Part shown: positions 16,251-25,679 of the stretch, piece by piece | Layout: every line of letters starts with the position of its first letter | How positions within the stretch are numbered: the first letter of the stretch is position 1 | Origin: KK5 sp034043675 | GTDB lineage: Bacteria > Pseudomonadota > Gammaproteobacteria > Burkholderiales > Burkholderiaceae_C | Direction: 5' to 3' | NCBI RefSeq assembly: GCF_034043675.1 | Contig: NZ_JAXCLA010000013.1 | Coordinates: 78,827 to 142,826 of the forward strand | Length of the DNA stretch: 64,000 nucleotides | Program-made: the position numbers and the translations under genes | Notes under the pieces: generated by a model | What the model saw: only the letters and a program-made list of their open reading frames with translations | What the model was told of the DNA's origin: nothing | Database searches by the model: none

Positions 16251-17798
16251 TCAGCGAAAGACACGCTGTGTCATGACCACCGCGATGCCCAGCAGGCCCA
16301 GGCCAGCAATCACGCTGAAATGGTCAAGGTTGGCCAGCATCGCTGACTGTTGAGCAAGCATTTGCGATGCCTGGGCGACGGCGAGCTTGCCGGCTTCGCT
16401 GGGCGCCAGCATCGAGGACAGGTAGTCCTGCAGGCGTTGAATCGTCTCGACATAGGCGGGGTTGTGGACCGCGAGCTGTTGGGACAAGACCGAGTAGTGC
16501 ACGGCCACCCGCCACTGTTGGCCGATGGTGGCCAGCGCGACTCCGAGCGCGATGCCGACCTGAGCCATCATGTTCTTCAGTTGCTGGGCGTTCGAGAGCA
16601 CAGCTTCGTCATGCTCCATCTCGCGAAAGGCTTGCATGGCGTTGACGGGCAGCACGGTCAGCAGAAAAATGCTGTTGCAGGCCAATGCCGGCAGGACGTC
16701 GATCCACAGGTTTGCATTCGGCGTGATCCGCATCAGCAGGCCGCCAAAAGCTGCCAGCGCAGCGAATCCGACGACGAGGAATTTGCGAGGTGCCGGATGT
16801 CGTGGCAGCACGCGCTCCATCACCCACCAGGTCAGCATTGTCACGAAAAAGCCCAGCGCTTCGATTCGGCCGACGGTGGCCCAGCCATAGCCCAGAGTGC
16901 CTTGCAGCATCGAGGGAATCTCATAGTTGTTGGCGCCGAGCATCAGGTAGGCGAAGAGGAACAGGCCGAGTCCGAAGAGAAAGCGCGGCCGCAGTGTGCC
17001 GCGGATACGCAGCAGTGGCTTCGCGTGGACATGCTGGCGATGGAGATAGATCCACACGCCGGTGAGTCCGCCGATGAACACGAGGCCGCACAGGATCACG
17101 TTTCCATAGAAGTCATAGTAGAAGCGCTGCAAGGCATAGAGCACCATGAAGATGGATGCCAGCAGTAGCACTTGATGCCAGGGACTCAGATCGGAATTGC
17201 TCGGCGATCTGTTGATGGGCGCTTTGGGGAGGCAGAAGCTGGCCATCAGGAAAATCGCGCCAGAGAGCGTTGCCGTCAGGACGTACATCGCCGCCCAGCT
17301 GTCGTTCGACACGGCAACCGACGCTAGCCATGGCGCCGCCGCGACACCCAGTGCCACACCCATGGCCAGGCTGCGGATGCCGACAAACCGCTTCGGCCCC
17401 GCGAGTGTGTGATGGATGATCATGCGGGAGGCTGTGAAGAAGGAGCCGCCACCCAAGGCCATGAGTGCGCGCCCGATCAGCAAGCCGACGAAGTCATGAC
17501 TGCACGCACTGGTCAGCGAACCGGCTACCGACACGAGCGCCGAGAGCTGAATGAAGCTGCGCCCGCCGATGCGCTCGACGAACCAGCGCTGCATCGAAAT
17601 TGAGAACACCGCGAAGCTGGCGTACACGGCCGCGATGAGGCTGAACTCCTCTGGGCCGATGCTCACCTCGCCCATGATGGGCGCGGCAGCGAAGGCGGTC
17701 ATGCCGGACTGCAGGAACTCGACCAGCGACAACAGGAAGATGATGCCGTAGAGCAAGGGATTCGGCTGCGGGGTCGACGGTGTGCTGCTGCTGTTCAT
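16251..17798 (-). CDS. EmrB-like MFS efflux transporter (DHA2 family)
   Basis: 515-aa drug/proton antiporter with about 14 helices. The start is the ATG at 17798 (MNSSSTPSTPQPNPLL); longer readings upstream run into emrA. It forms a tripartite system with the adjacent periplasmic adaptor and outer-membrane factor. MFS landmarks include IGRALMALGGGSFFTASRM (motif C-like region) and a loop with RFVGIRSLAMG. Substrate unknown; such systems export hydrophobic drugs, uncouplers or phenolics. Confidence 0.88.
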   Translation of the reverse strand: MNSSSTPSTPQPNPLLYGIIFLLSLVEFLQSGMTAFAAAPIMGEVSIGPEEFSLIAAVYASFAVFSISMQRWFVERIGGRSFIQLSALVSVAGSLTSACSHDFVGLLIGRALMALGGGSFFTASRMIIHHTLAGPKRFVGIRSLAMGVALGVAAAPWLASVAVSNDSWAAMYVLTATLSGAIFLMASFCLPKAPINRSPSNSDLSPWHQVLLLASIFMVLYALQRFYYDFYGNVILCGLVFIGGLTGVWIYLHRQHVHAKPLLRIRGTLRPRFLFGLGLFLFAYLMLGANNYEIPSMLQGTLGYGWATVGRIEALGFFVTMLTWWVMERVLPRHPAPRKFLVVGFAALAAFGGLLMRITPNANLWIDVLPALACNSIFLLTVLPVNAMQAFREMEHDEAVLSNAQQLKNMMAQVGIALGVALATIGQQWRVAVHYSVLSQQLAVHNPAYVETIQRLQDYLSSMLAPSEAGKLAVAQASQMLAQQSAMLANLDHFSVIAGLGLLGIAVVMTQRVFR

Positions 17799-17821
17799 GG
17801 CTTGACTCCCGATCCCGAGAT

Positions 17822-18946
17822 TCAACGGTTCGCTGCAATGACGTCGTTGACGATTGCATCGGCGCCGGCGAGCGGTGTGGCGAGCACATCGGTCTGGTCG
17901 CCGTGATGCTCCGATTGGTGCGAGGCGAGGCGGGGCGCCTCTTGTCGGCGCGTATCGACGCTGACCCGCATCGAGAGCCCCAGTTGCAGCGGATGTTCGG
18001 CGAGCTGCTTGGGATCCAGCGCAACACGGATCGGCACGCGCTGCACGACCTTGATCCAGTTGCCGGTCGCGTTCTGCGCTGGCAGCAAGGCGAAGGCGCT
18101 GCCCGTGCCGGCGTCTTGTCCCACCACGATGCCCGAGTAACTGACGCTGCGGCCATAAAGATCGGCGCTGAGCTTGACCGGCTGACCGGGGCGAATATGG
18201 GCCAGCTGCGATTCCTTGAAGTTCGCGTCGACCCACAAGTGATCGAGCGGCACGACCGACATCAGAGCCGCGCCCGGGGTGATCTTCTGGCCGAGTTGCA
18301 CATTGCGCTTGGTGACCACACCGCTCACGGGTGCGGGTACCGAGGTGCGATAGGCCGCGATATAGGCGTCGCGCACCTGGGCGGCGGCGGTCATCACCTC
18401 GGGGTTCTTGTCGAGCGAGATGCGGTCGACCAGCGCCTGACTGCCGGCCCACTGCTGGCGTGCAGCGTCGAGGGCGGCCTCGGCCACGCGTGCTGCTTCT
18501 TCGGCGTGCTGCACCTCTTCGCCCGAGATGGCGCCGCTGGCGAGCAACTCGCGTCGGCGCGAGAGGTCTGCCTTGGCGCGACTCAGATCGACGCGTCGAA
18601 GATCGACGTTGGCGCCGTTCTGACCGGCTGCTGCCACCTGGGCGCGCGCCAGTCGAACGCTCTTGGCCAGTTGCGCCTTTGCACGATCGAGCGCCAGCCT
18701 GGCGTCGACGTCGTCTAGTACGACGAGTGGCATGCCGGCCGACACATGGTCGGTTGTGTCGGCCGCGAGCGAGGTGACGACGCCGCCGACCTGCGCGGTT
18801 ACGGCGACGACGTTGCCGTTGACAAACGCGTCCTCGGTCGATTCGCTGCCAGCTACGTCATAGTTGATGCAGGTATACGCGGCGCCGGCGAGGGCCAGCA
18901 CGCCGGTAGCCAACATCACATTCCGGGAAATCATGGATGGGGTCAT
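17822..18946 (-). CDS. EmrA/HlyD family periplasmic adaptor
   Basis: 374-aa membrane-fusion protein. One N-terminal helix (about 8-26), lipoyl-like half-motifs GNVVAVTAQVGGVVTSL and VPAPVSGVVTKRNVQLGQ, an alpha-hairpin between them (about 85-175), and a beta-barrel region VDANFKESQLAHIRPGQPV typical of EmrA. The C-terminal 40 residues are His/Asp-rich and not conserved. It ends 23 nt before the EmrB-like ATG and lies downstream of the outer-membrane factor. Confidence 0.9.
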   Translation of the reverse strand: MTPSMISRNVMLATGVLALAGAAYTCINYDVAGSESTEDAFVNGNVVAVTAQVGGVVTSLAADTTDHVSAGMPLVVLDDVDARLALDRAKAQLAKSVRLARAQVAAAGQNGANVDLRRVDLSRAKADLSRRRELLASGAISGEEVQHAEEAARVAEAALDAARQQWAGSQALVDRISLDKNPEVMTAAAQVRDAYIAAYRTSVPAPVSGVVTKRNVQLGQKITPGAALMSVVPLDHLWVDANFKESQLAHIRPGQPVKLSADLYGRSVSYSGIVVGQDAGTGSAFALLPAQNATGNWIKVVQRVPIRVALDPKQLAEHPLQLGLSMRVSVDTRRQEAPRLASHQSEHHGDQTDVLATPLAGADAIVNDVIAANR

Positions 18947-18971
18947 GTCGGTCTCCTTGGGCTTTCAGGGT

Positions 18972-20396
18972 TCAGGATGCGGACGGTGCGTAACCGCCAC
19001 CGAGCGCGCGGATCAGGTTGAGTTGCAGCTCTCGCTGGCGGCCTTCCGACTCGATCTGCTGGTGCTGCTGGTTCAGCACCATGGCCTCGGCCGACAGGAC
19101 CTGCAGATAGTTGGCGAGGCCGTTCTGGAAGCGGTTGCGCGCAAGCTGATAGGACTGCTCGGCCAGGGCCAGGCCCTGGTCTTGTTCCCTGCGTTCGTCG
19201 GCCAGCCATTTCATCGAGACGAGTTGGGTCACAACGTCGTGCAAGGCAGCGATCAGCGTGGCGTTGTAGGTCTCGACTGCGACGTCATAGTCGCCTTGCC
19301 GGAGGTCCAGGTTGGCGCGAAGGCGGCCGCCGTCGAAAACCGGCAGCGAGATCGCCGGGCCGACGCCTAGCATGCGGCTGCCAGCCGTGAGGAAGTCGCC
19401 GAGGCCGATGCTCTGGACGCCGGCAAAGGCGCTGAGGGTGATGTTCGGATAGAAACCAGCGCGGGCGACCTTGATGTCCTGGGTCGTCGCCTCGACCCGC
19501 CAGCGTTCGGCCACCAGATCGGGGCGGCGGCCTAGCAACTCGGCCGGTACATTCGTGGGCAGGGCCAGTGCAGGACTGGGCGACAGGTGGGGGCGGGTGA
19601 TCGAGAGGCCAGCATCGGGCCCTTGGCCCGCCAGTGCGGCGATCTGGTTGTTGGTCAGGGCAATGCTTTCGGCGATCGCTGCGATCTGTTCGCGCGCAAC
19701 CGGTAGCGCGCCCTCGGCCTGGGTCAGTTCGAGACTTGAATCCAGCTTGGCGGCTACGCGTTTGCGTACCAGGTCCAGGATCTGTTCACGCTGGTGCAAG
19801 GTCCGTTCAGCCAGGTCGCGCTGTGCGTAGGCGGTGTCCAGGCGCAGATACGCACGGGCGAGGCTCGTGGTCAGCACCAGGCGGGCTGCCTGGGCGTCGA
19901 CTTCGGTGGCATGAGCCCGGTCCAGAGCTGCATCGAGGGCAGCATGATTACGACCCCAGAAGTCCAGTTCGTAACTGACGCCCAGCGAGGCGTCGTTGAT
20001 TGAGTTGACCTGGCCCGCCAGCGTCTTCGGATAGATGCTGGTTGCGCTGAAGTGCTGTTCGGTGCTCTTGAGGCTGGCATTGGCCTGCGGTGACAGCGAA
20101 GCGCCGATGATGCCGGTGACCGCATGCGCTTGGCGCACGCGCGCCGCGGCAATGCGCAGGCTGGGCTGTTCCTTCAGCGCCTGACGGATCAGCTGGTCGA
20201 GCTGAGGATCGCCGAACACCTCCCACCACTGCTCGGTGGGCCACGCTGCGGGGGATAGTGCCACGACCGAGAGGCTTTGTGCCGAGGCCAATTGCTGGAC
20301 GTCCATCAGCTTGCCGTGGGTCGAGAGACCGCCGGTGCTCGCACAGGCCGTCAGCAGGCCGGTACCGAAGGCAAGAATCAATGCATTGAGCTTCAT
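18972..20396 (-). CDS. Outer-membrane efflux lipoprotein (NodT/OprM-type)
   Basis: 474-aa TolC-like outer-membrane factor. Start at the ATG giving MKLNALILAFGTGLLTAC, a lipoprotein signal with lipobox LTAC. Two OEP repeats: WWEVFGDPQLDQLIRQAL...RIAAARVRQA and LPTNVPAELLGRRPDLVAERWRVEA, the latter the classic NodT-family signature. Completes the tripartite pump with the EmrA- and EmrB-like proteins immediately downstream. Confidence 0.93.
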   Translation of the reverse strand: MKLNALILAFGTGLLTACASTGGLSTHGKLMDVQQLASAQSLSVVALSPAAWPTEQWWEVFGDPQLDQLIRQALKEQPSLRIAAARVRQAHAVTGIIGASLSPQANASLKSTEQHFSATSIYPKTLAGQVNSINDASLGVSYELDFWGRNHAALDAALDRAHATEVDAQAARLVLTTSLARAYLRLDTAYAQRDLAERTLHQREQILDLVRKRVAAKLDSSLELTQAEGALPVAREQIAAIAESIALTNNQIAALAGQGPDAGLSITRPHLSPSPALALPTNVPAELLGRRPDLVAERWRVEATTQDIKVARAGFYPNITLSAFAGVQSIGLGDFLTAGSRMLGVGPAISLPVFDGGRLRANLDLRQGDYDVAVETYNATLIAALHDVVTQLVSMKWLADERREQDQGLALAEQSYQLARNRFQNGLANYLQVLSAEAMVLNQQHQQIESEGRQRELQLNLIRALGGGYAPSAS

Positions 20397-20422
20397 GATT
20401 GGCGGTCTCCGGCGATGGCCCA

Positions 20423-20860
20423 TCAAGCCGGCAGCTTGCGGAAGGCGATGGCGAAACGGTTCCAGGCGTTGATGGTCGAGACCAGCAAGGTCAGGTCGAC
20501 GATCTCTTCGGGCGTGAAGTGCGGGCGGATCTGTTCCCACACGGCGTCTGGCACATGGGTTTCCGAGACCAGGGTCACGGCCTCGGTCCATGCAAGGGCG
20601 GCGCGCTCTCGGTCGTTGAAGAAGGGGGTCTCTTGCCAGACCGACAGGGTCGCCAGTCGGCGCGGCGCTTCGTCAGCCTTCAGCGCGTCGGCGGCGTGCA
20701 GGTCCACGCAGTACGCACAACCGTTGATCTGTGATGCGCGCAGCCGGACCAGTTCGACCAGTTGCTTCTCCAGACCGCATTTGGCGATGTGCTGCTCCAG
20801 CGTGCCCAGCGCCTTCATCGCATCGGGGCTGGCCTTGTAGAAATTGAGACGAGGTTCCAT
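20423..20860 (-). CDS. Carboxymuconolactone decarboxylase/AhpD-like protein
   Basis: 145-aa CMD/AhpD-fold protein. The active-site-like motif is CAYCVDLHAAD (CxxC then H), with ASQINGCAYC, FFNDRERAALAWTEAVT and STINAWNRFAIAFRKLP typical of the alkylhydroperoxidase-like subgroup. It is the first gene of the efflux operon, 26 nt before the outer-membrane factor, and divergent from the LysR gene. A paralogue is at 39256-39750. Confidence 0.88.
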   Translation of the reverse strand: MEPRLNFYKASPDAMKALGTLEQHIAKCGLEKQLVELVRLRASQINGCAYCVDLHAADALKADEAPRRLATLSVWQETPFFNDRERAALAWTEAVTLVSETHVPDAVWEQIRPHFTPEEIVDLTLLVSTINAWNRFAIAFRKLPA

Positions 20861-20962
20861 GACGTTGACTCCTGTGAGGCGCTCCGGATTCGGAGCTTGT
20901 TTCGGACAGGAGTAACGATAATTTCGTCGCCAATCATTGATAAGCCTCCAATGTTGCGATGA

Positions 20963-20984
20963 ATTGTTCTAAATTTAGGACAAT
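20963..20984. promoter_or_regulatory. 22-bp palindrome overlapping the lysR start: candidate operator
   Basis: Half-sites ATTGTTCTAAA and TTTAGGACAAT form an inverted repeat with one mismatched pair, containing the T-N11-A pattern favoured by LysR-type regulators. It ends on the lysR ATG (20983), so binding would block lysR translation initiation or transcription, and it sits about 100 nt upstream of the divergent efflux operon. Confidence 0.55.
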
Positions 20985-21891
20985 GAACATGGACCTGAAC
21001 GACCTGCGCTATTTCGCCCTGATCGTCGAGCATGGCGGTTTCAGTGCCGCCGAGCGCATCACCCACATCACCAAATCGAAGCTCAGCCGCCGCATCTCCT
21101 TGCTGGAGGAGCGGATGGGCGTGCGGCTGTTCCAGCGGAGCACGCGCCGGCTCTCGCTAACTGAGGCTGGGCAGGCCTTCTATGAGCACTGTGCCGCGAT
21201 GATGGTCGAGGCGGAGGCCGCCACGCAGGCATTGGAGCAATTGCGTGCTTCGCCCGCCGGCACCGTGCGCATGACCTGCCCGGTGGCCATCGCTCAGTTC
21301 TATCTCGCACGCGTCGTGGCTGATTTCATGCGCCAGCATCCGAAGGTGCGGGTCGAGATCCAATCGACCGACCGCGTCGTGAACCTGATCGAGGAGCGCA
21401 TCGACGTGGCGCTTCGCGTGTTCGACAGCGGTCTTGAAGATCCAGCCCTTGTTGCCCGACGTATTGCCTCCGGGCATATGGTTCTGGTTGCCAGTCCGAG
21501 CTATGTCGCCGCCCGGCCGCCGATCCGTACGCCGGCAGATCTTGCAGGGCACGACACGATCGGTGCAGAGGAGGATGGCCGCGAGCAGATCTGGACCCTG
21601 GGCAATTCGTCTAATGGCCACAGCGTCAAGCAGGCGCACCGTCCGCGCCTGCTTTGCTCCGATTTCACCGTCCAGTACGAAGCTGCAGTCGGCGGCGTCG
21701 GCATCGCACTGTTGCCATTGCGAATCGCATGGCGAGGGCTGGAAAACGGGGCGTTGTTGCGTGTTGCGAAGGAATGGGCTACGCCTGATCAGGCCATCCA
21801 TCTGGTCTTTGTCAGTCGCCGCGGGATGCTGCCGTCGGTGCGGGCGCTGATAGACCATCTCGCTGTGCACGTGCCGACAGCCATGGCGTGA
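20983..21891 (+). CDS. LysR family regulator divergent from the efflux operon
   Basis: 302-aa LysR-type regulator. The N-terminal helix-turn-helix has DLRYFALIVEHGGFSAAERITHITKSKLSRRISLLEERMG, with co-inducer domain from about 90 (GTVRMTCPVAIAQFYLARVVADFM). Start taken at 20983; ATG at 20989 is nearly as good. Divergence from the AhpD-OMF-EmrAB operon and the palindrome at its start suggest it controls that operon and itself. Confidence 0.9.
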   Translation: MNMDLNDLRYFALIVEHGGFSAAERITHITKSKLSRRISLLEERMGVRLFQRSTRRLSLTEAGQAFYEHCAAMMVEAEAATQALEQLRASPAGTVRMTCPVAIAQFYLARVVADFMRQHPKVRVEIQSTDRVVNLIEERIDVALRVFDSGLEDPALVARRIASGHMVLVASPSYVAARPPIRTPADLAGHDTIGAEEDGREQIWTLGNSSNGHSVKQAHRPRLLCSDFTVQYEAAVGGVGIALLPLRIAWRGLENGALLRVAKEWATPDQAIHLVFVSRRGMLPSVRALIDHLAVHVPTAMA

Positions 21892-22177
21892 GGGCGCCAC
21901 GAGATCTGCGCGAGCTTGCTGCGCTGTGGCGAGGCAAAGTATTCTCTGGCTCAGCGATTCAAGGTCCCCGGGGAAGAGTGGACCGAGACGCTGAGTGGGA
22001 GCCTGGATCCAGCCAACATCGGACATCGCGGTACGTCGCACTTGCCGACCTGTGACCACGAGGGGTTCAGACTGGCCCCTCGATGCTGATCGCAGTTTGG
22101 AATGCGTGACTCTGGCGTTCATAGACAAGCCAGAGCTCGAATCAAAATCTCTCGCAACAAGCACACAGCCCCAATCA

Positions 22178-23623
22178 ATGGAAATAAACATCGTTCTCGA
22201 AGGAAGAAAGGATCTCACCGGACAGATAGAGAGGTGCCTGCGCAAGCTCATCCGCCAGGGAGACCTCACCGCTGGAACCCAATTGCCGCCTTCGAGAGTG
22301 CTCGCGGAAAGTCTGGGCGTCTCACGCAAGACCGTCAGCGAGGCCTATCAACGTCTGTCGCACGATGACCTGGTAGAAGCACGACACGGCTCCGGCTCAT
22401 ACGTTCGCCAGCAGCCGGTTCAGCCTATCGCCAGGCCGATCGCTCCCAAGCTAGCGGGTGCGCCGGTCGCAGATCGTTGGCGAAATCTGCTTCTCCCTCT
22501 ACGTCATCCACTTCCCGCCGGTGGTTCGCGATACGAGTTCATCGGCGGTGCACCTGACAACTCCCTTTTTCCACATGAGGTCTGGCGGCGCTGCGTCATG
22601 CACGCCTGCCGTCAGGGCGCCAGGGGCAGGGCGCTGTATGGCCAGGCCGAAGGATTGCCGGAACTGCGTGAAGCTGTGGCCCGCCACGTTGCGGTTGCAC
22701 GGGGCGTCCGTTGTTCAGCGAGCGATGTCATCATCACAAATGGAGCGCAGCAGGCGCTTGACTTGATTGCTCGCGTGCTTGTTCGCCCAGGGGATGTCAT
22801 TGCCGTCGAGGAGCCCGGGTACCCGCCGGCCCGGCATCTGTTCGAAGCGCAAGGCGCGAATGTCGTTGGCATCGAAGTGGATAGCGAGGGAATTCGTGTC
22901 GACCTGATTCCAGAGCAGACCCGACTCATTTACACCACGCCATCGCATCAGTTTCCCCTCGGCATGCCAATGAGCGTTGCCAGACGCAAAGCGCTGATCT
23001 CGCGGGCCACTGAACTCGGCGCCATCATCATTGAAGACGACTACGACAGCGAGTTCCGATTCGAGGGCAGTCCTACCGATTCGCTTCAAGGCATGGACGG
23101 CAGCGGACTCGTTGCCTTTGTGGGGACTTTTTCGAAGGCGTTGAGTCCGGAGCTTCGCCTCGGTTTCGTCGTTGCTCCTGGGCGGATCGTCGAGGCGCTG
23201 GGAAACGCCAAGCACTTGACTGACTGGCATACGGCGCCGTCTGTTCAATGGGCTCTCGCAAAATTCATGAACGACGGGGACCTTCAGCGGCATCTTCGGC
23301 GCGCTCACAATGTCTACGCTCAGCGGCGCCAGGAACTCATCGCGAGCGTCAACCGGGAACTTTCATCCGCCTTTGAATTGATCCCCATTCAGGCGGGCTT
23401 TCATATGGCAGCCTTGGCCAAGCGCGCCCTCGACGTCGCCAAGCTTATTCACTGGGCCCGGCGCGTTGAAGTTGGCATCTACCCATTGGATGTCTTCTAC
23501 ATGGCAGGACGGCCGAGACAAGGTCTGATGTTCGGCTTCGGCGCCATCGCAACTGCCGATATTGCCCCGGCTCTCTCGCGAGTCGGACAAGTGCTCCGAC
23601 AGTTGGACGGCACGTCGGCCTGA
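22178..23623 (+). CDS. MocR/PdxR-type GntR regulator with aminotransferase domain
   Basis: 481-aa fusion of a GntR winged helix (about 1-75: LPPSRVLAESLGVSRKTVSEAYQRL) with a class I aminotransferase-like domain (from about 120). The PLP lysine is probably in FVGTFSKALSPELRLGFVV and DDYDSEFRFEG is typical. MocR proteins sense PLP-linked ligands and often control vitamin B6, GABA or taurine genes. No obvious target gene is adjacent: the upstream neighbour is lysR and the downstream neighbour is convergent. ATG at 22178 begins the wHTH; upstream in-frame sequence is not protein-like. Confidence 0.88.
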   Translation: MEINIVLEGRKDLTGQIERCLRKLIRQGDLTAGTQLPPSRVLAESLGVSRKTVSEAYQRLSHDDLVEARHGSGSYVRQQPVQPIARPIAPKLAGAPVADRWRNLLLPLRHPLPAGGSRYEFIGGAPDNSLFPHEVWRRCVMHACRQGARGRALYGQAEGLPELREAVARHVAVARGVRCSASDVIITNGAQQALDLIARVLVRPGDVIAVEEPGYPPARHLFEAQGANVVGIEVDSEGIRVDLIPEQTRLIYTTPSHQFPLGMPMSVARRKALISRATELGAIIIEDDYDSEFRFEGSPTDSLQGMDGSGLVAFVGTFSKALSPELRLGFVVAPGRIVEALGNAKHLTDWHTAPSVQWALAKFMNDGDLQRHLRRAHNVYAQRRQELIASVNRELSSAFELIPIQAGFHMAALAKRALDVAKLIHWARRVEVGIYPLDVFYMAGRPRQGLMFGFGAIATADIAPALSRVGQVLRQLDGTSA

Positions 23624-23741
23624 GGCTGCTCTGTGCGAGTGCGGCTGCGCCCTGATCAATGTTTCGGCGCACCCGCCCCGCTATGCCAGCGCAGGCGGAT
23701 GCTGATGTAGAGGGCGAGCAGGCGATGAAGCCGCGCGACGC

Positions 23742-24611
23742 TCAGGCGTTCCGCTTCAAGGATTGAGCCTTCCGCCGGCGGGTCATCCAGACCATGACGC
23801 CCAGTCCAGCGGCTAGCAACGCATAGCTGTCCGGTTCCGGCACCGGCGTTGCGATGGAACTGCCACCGGCGTCCAGTTCGCCGTAGAACGCGCCAAGCAA
23901 ATCCTGCGAAGACGTGTTGCTGTAGGTGACGCTCAAGGTACCGGCCCAGCTCTGTTGCGCACCAGTGAAATTGCCGTAGGCGTCCATCGCCGCATCCACG
24001 TATAGGGGCTGGTAGGCCTGGGAGCGAATCAAGATGCCGTCGATGTCATGACCGTCGAGCACCAGAAGGGCGTGGCTCGATGCGAATTCGCCAGTGCCGC
24101 TCACCGGGTCGTACCCGATTGTGGTCTGCACATTCAGTGTAGCGTCCACGGTAATGGTGATTGCTGTGTGCGGCGACAGCGTGAAGTTCGTGGACGTGTA
24201 GTTGGCGGCCAGCGCCCCAAACTCGCCGTAGCCGAGACTGTTGCTGCTGGCCGAACCTGACACGAGCATCGAGGTGATCCCAGCTACTGTATTGGCGCCG
24301 ACCATCGTGGCGCTCGACGTGGAGAGAGGGGCTTGGAGGCTGTCATTAACAGTGCTCGATGCGTTCTTTCCCAGGTGCGAGAAGGCATCCTGCTCGAAGT
24401 CGGGACCGTAGCTGCCAATGGCGCTGTTGAGGAAGGGCTGGCTGCCGAAGTTGATCGTGAGAGAGGGGTTGATGCCGTCATTGGGGTCGAGGTCGGTCAG
24501 CGTGATATGGACGTTGCCGAGAGTACCCGAGGCCGAGCTATCAGCGCGGCAAGGGCCAGCGACTACGGTCAGGCTCAGGGCAAGCGCTGCTGTGTAGCGG
24601 AGTGTCTTCAT
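23742..24611 (-). CDS. PEP-CTERM sorting-signal exoprotein A
   Basis: 289-aa secreted protein. Signal peptide at the N-terminus (MKTLRYTAALALSLTVVAG), a Ser/Thr/Asn-rich beta-type body, and a C-terminal PEP-CTERM tripartite signal: VPEPDSYALLAAGLGVMVW then RRRK. Such proteins are processed by an exosortase (not in this window) and relate to exopolysaccharide or biofilm. The early segment LTDLDPNDGINPSLTINF matches protein B next door (LIDLDPNDGVAPSISF), so the two are paralogues. Confidence 0.85.
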   Translation of the reverse strand: MKTLRYTAALALSLTVVAGPCRADSSASGTLGNVHITLTDLDPNDGINPSLTINFGSQPFLNSAIGSYGPDFEQDAFSHLGKNASSTVNDSLQAPLSTSSATMVGANTVAGITSMLVSGSASSNSLGYGEFGALAANYTSTNFTLSPHTAITITVDATLNVQTTIGYDPVSGTGEFASSHALLVLDGHDIDGILIRSQAYQPLYVDAAMDAYGNFTGAQQSWAGTLSVTYSNTSSQDLLGAFYGELDAGGSSIATPVPEPDSYALLAAGLGVMVWMTRRRKAQSLKRNA

Positions 24612-24624
24612 GAGGTTCCTTGAT

Positions 24625-25488
24625 TTAGAGGAGGCGACGGCGGCGTACGGCTCCGCCGACGGCGGCAAGGCCGGTCAGGATCAGCGCACCGCTGGCAGGC
24701 TCCGGAACGGCGGCCACGGGGATCGAGGTGCCGCCGACGGACAGGACGGCGGTGAAGCGGCCGTCAGCTTCGAGAGTGCTGCTGTTGCTGTAACTGCTCA
24801 CCAATTGGCCCTGCCACGACTGCGATTCGCCGCTCGCGCTCCCGTCAGCACCTATGGAGTACCAGGCAACAGCCGCGGCGGACTCACGGTCAAAGGCCGT
24901 GCTGCCTGTCGATGTCGGGCCGCTGGTCTCCAGCTGCAGTACGGCGCCACCGTTCTCGACGTTGCCGATGTCGGGGTCACCGCCTTGTGTCGTCTTGCCG
25001 GTCAGCCAGCCGGTGACGGTGAAGATCACCTCGGTGTTCGCGGACAAGGTGAACAGCGCGGTGGGCGCATTGGTCGTGGCGTAGTACACGCCGCTGAAGT
25101 CGATGCCGCTCATCGCCGAACCGCTGACAGCCAGCGCGGAGAAGCCGATGCCGGTGGCTCCGGTCGCTGAGCTGCTCGCGCTCGACACGTCAGTCGTGAC
25201 GCTGCCGCTGACGTTCCCGGAGGGCGTGGCGCCCACGTGGGTGAATTCGCGATAGGTGTCCTCTTCGGCTGTCGCGGCGCGTACGTAGCCGTAGACGTAG
25301 GGACCGGCATAGGCGCTGGTGGAAGCGGCAAAGCTGATCGATGGCGCGACGCCGTCGTTGGGGTCCAGATCGATCAGCGTGTAGCTGACGGCGGTGACGG
25401 CACCGGCCCCAGTAGAGGTGGCCAGCGCCAGGCTGCTTGCGAATGCCAGCGCAAGTCCAATTGTGAAGTTCGAGAATGGGAGAGGCAC
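24625..25488 (-). CDS. PEP-CTERM sorting-signal exoprotein B
   Basis: 287-aa paralogue of protein A, 13 nt upstream of it. GTG start at 25488 chosen because AAAGGAA lies 8 nt upstream and it opens a signal peptide (FTIGLALAFASSLALA). Ser/Thr/Gly-rich body with LIDLDPNDGVAPSISF near the N-terminus and VPEPASGALILTGLAAVGG-AVRRRR at the C-terminus. The pair probably forms a two-gene unit with the third PEP-CTERM gene upstream. No binding or catalytic motif seen. Confidence 0.84.
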   Translation of the reverse strand: MPLPFSNFTIGLALAFASSLALATSTGAGAVTAVSYTLIDLDPNDGVAPSISFAASTSAYAGPYVYGYVRAATAEEDTYREFTHVGATPSGNVSGSVTTDVSSASSSATGATGIGFSALAVSGSAMSGIDFSGVYYATTNAPTALFTLSANTEVIFTVTGWLTGKTTQGGDPDIGNVENGGAVLQLETSGPTSTGSTAFDRESAAAVAWYSIGADGSASGESQSWQGQLVSSYSNSSTLEADGRFTAVLSVGGTSIPVAAVPEPASGALILTGLAAVGGAVRRRRLL

Positions 25489-25679
25489 GGCTCGTTTCCT
25501 TTCATGAAGAGCTGCAGCAACGACGACGGATTGGCGCCCGCGGCAGCGATTGAGATGGGAGTTGGGGCGTAAGTGAGATGGACGAGGCGGCCCCTGGAGC
25601 GCCTCGCCTTGGCGTTCGGCTGAATCGCGTCTGAATCGGGCGCGCTTGTTGCCGGACATAGCGCGCGGTGTCCGGCAGA

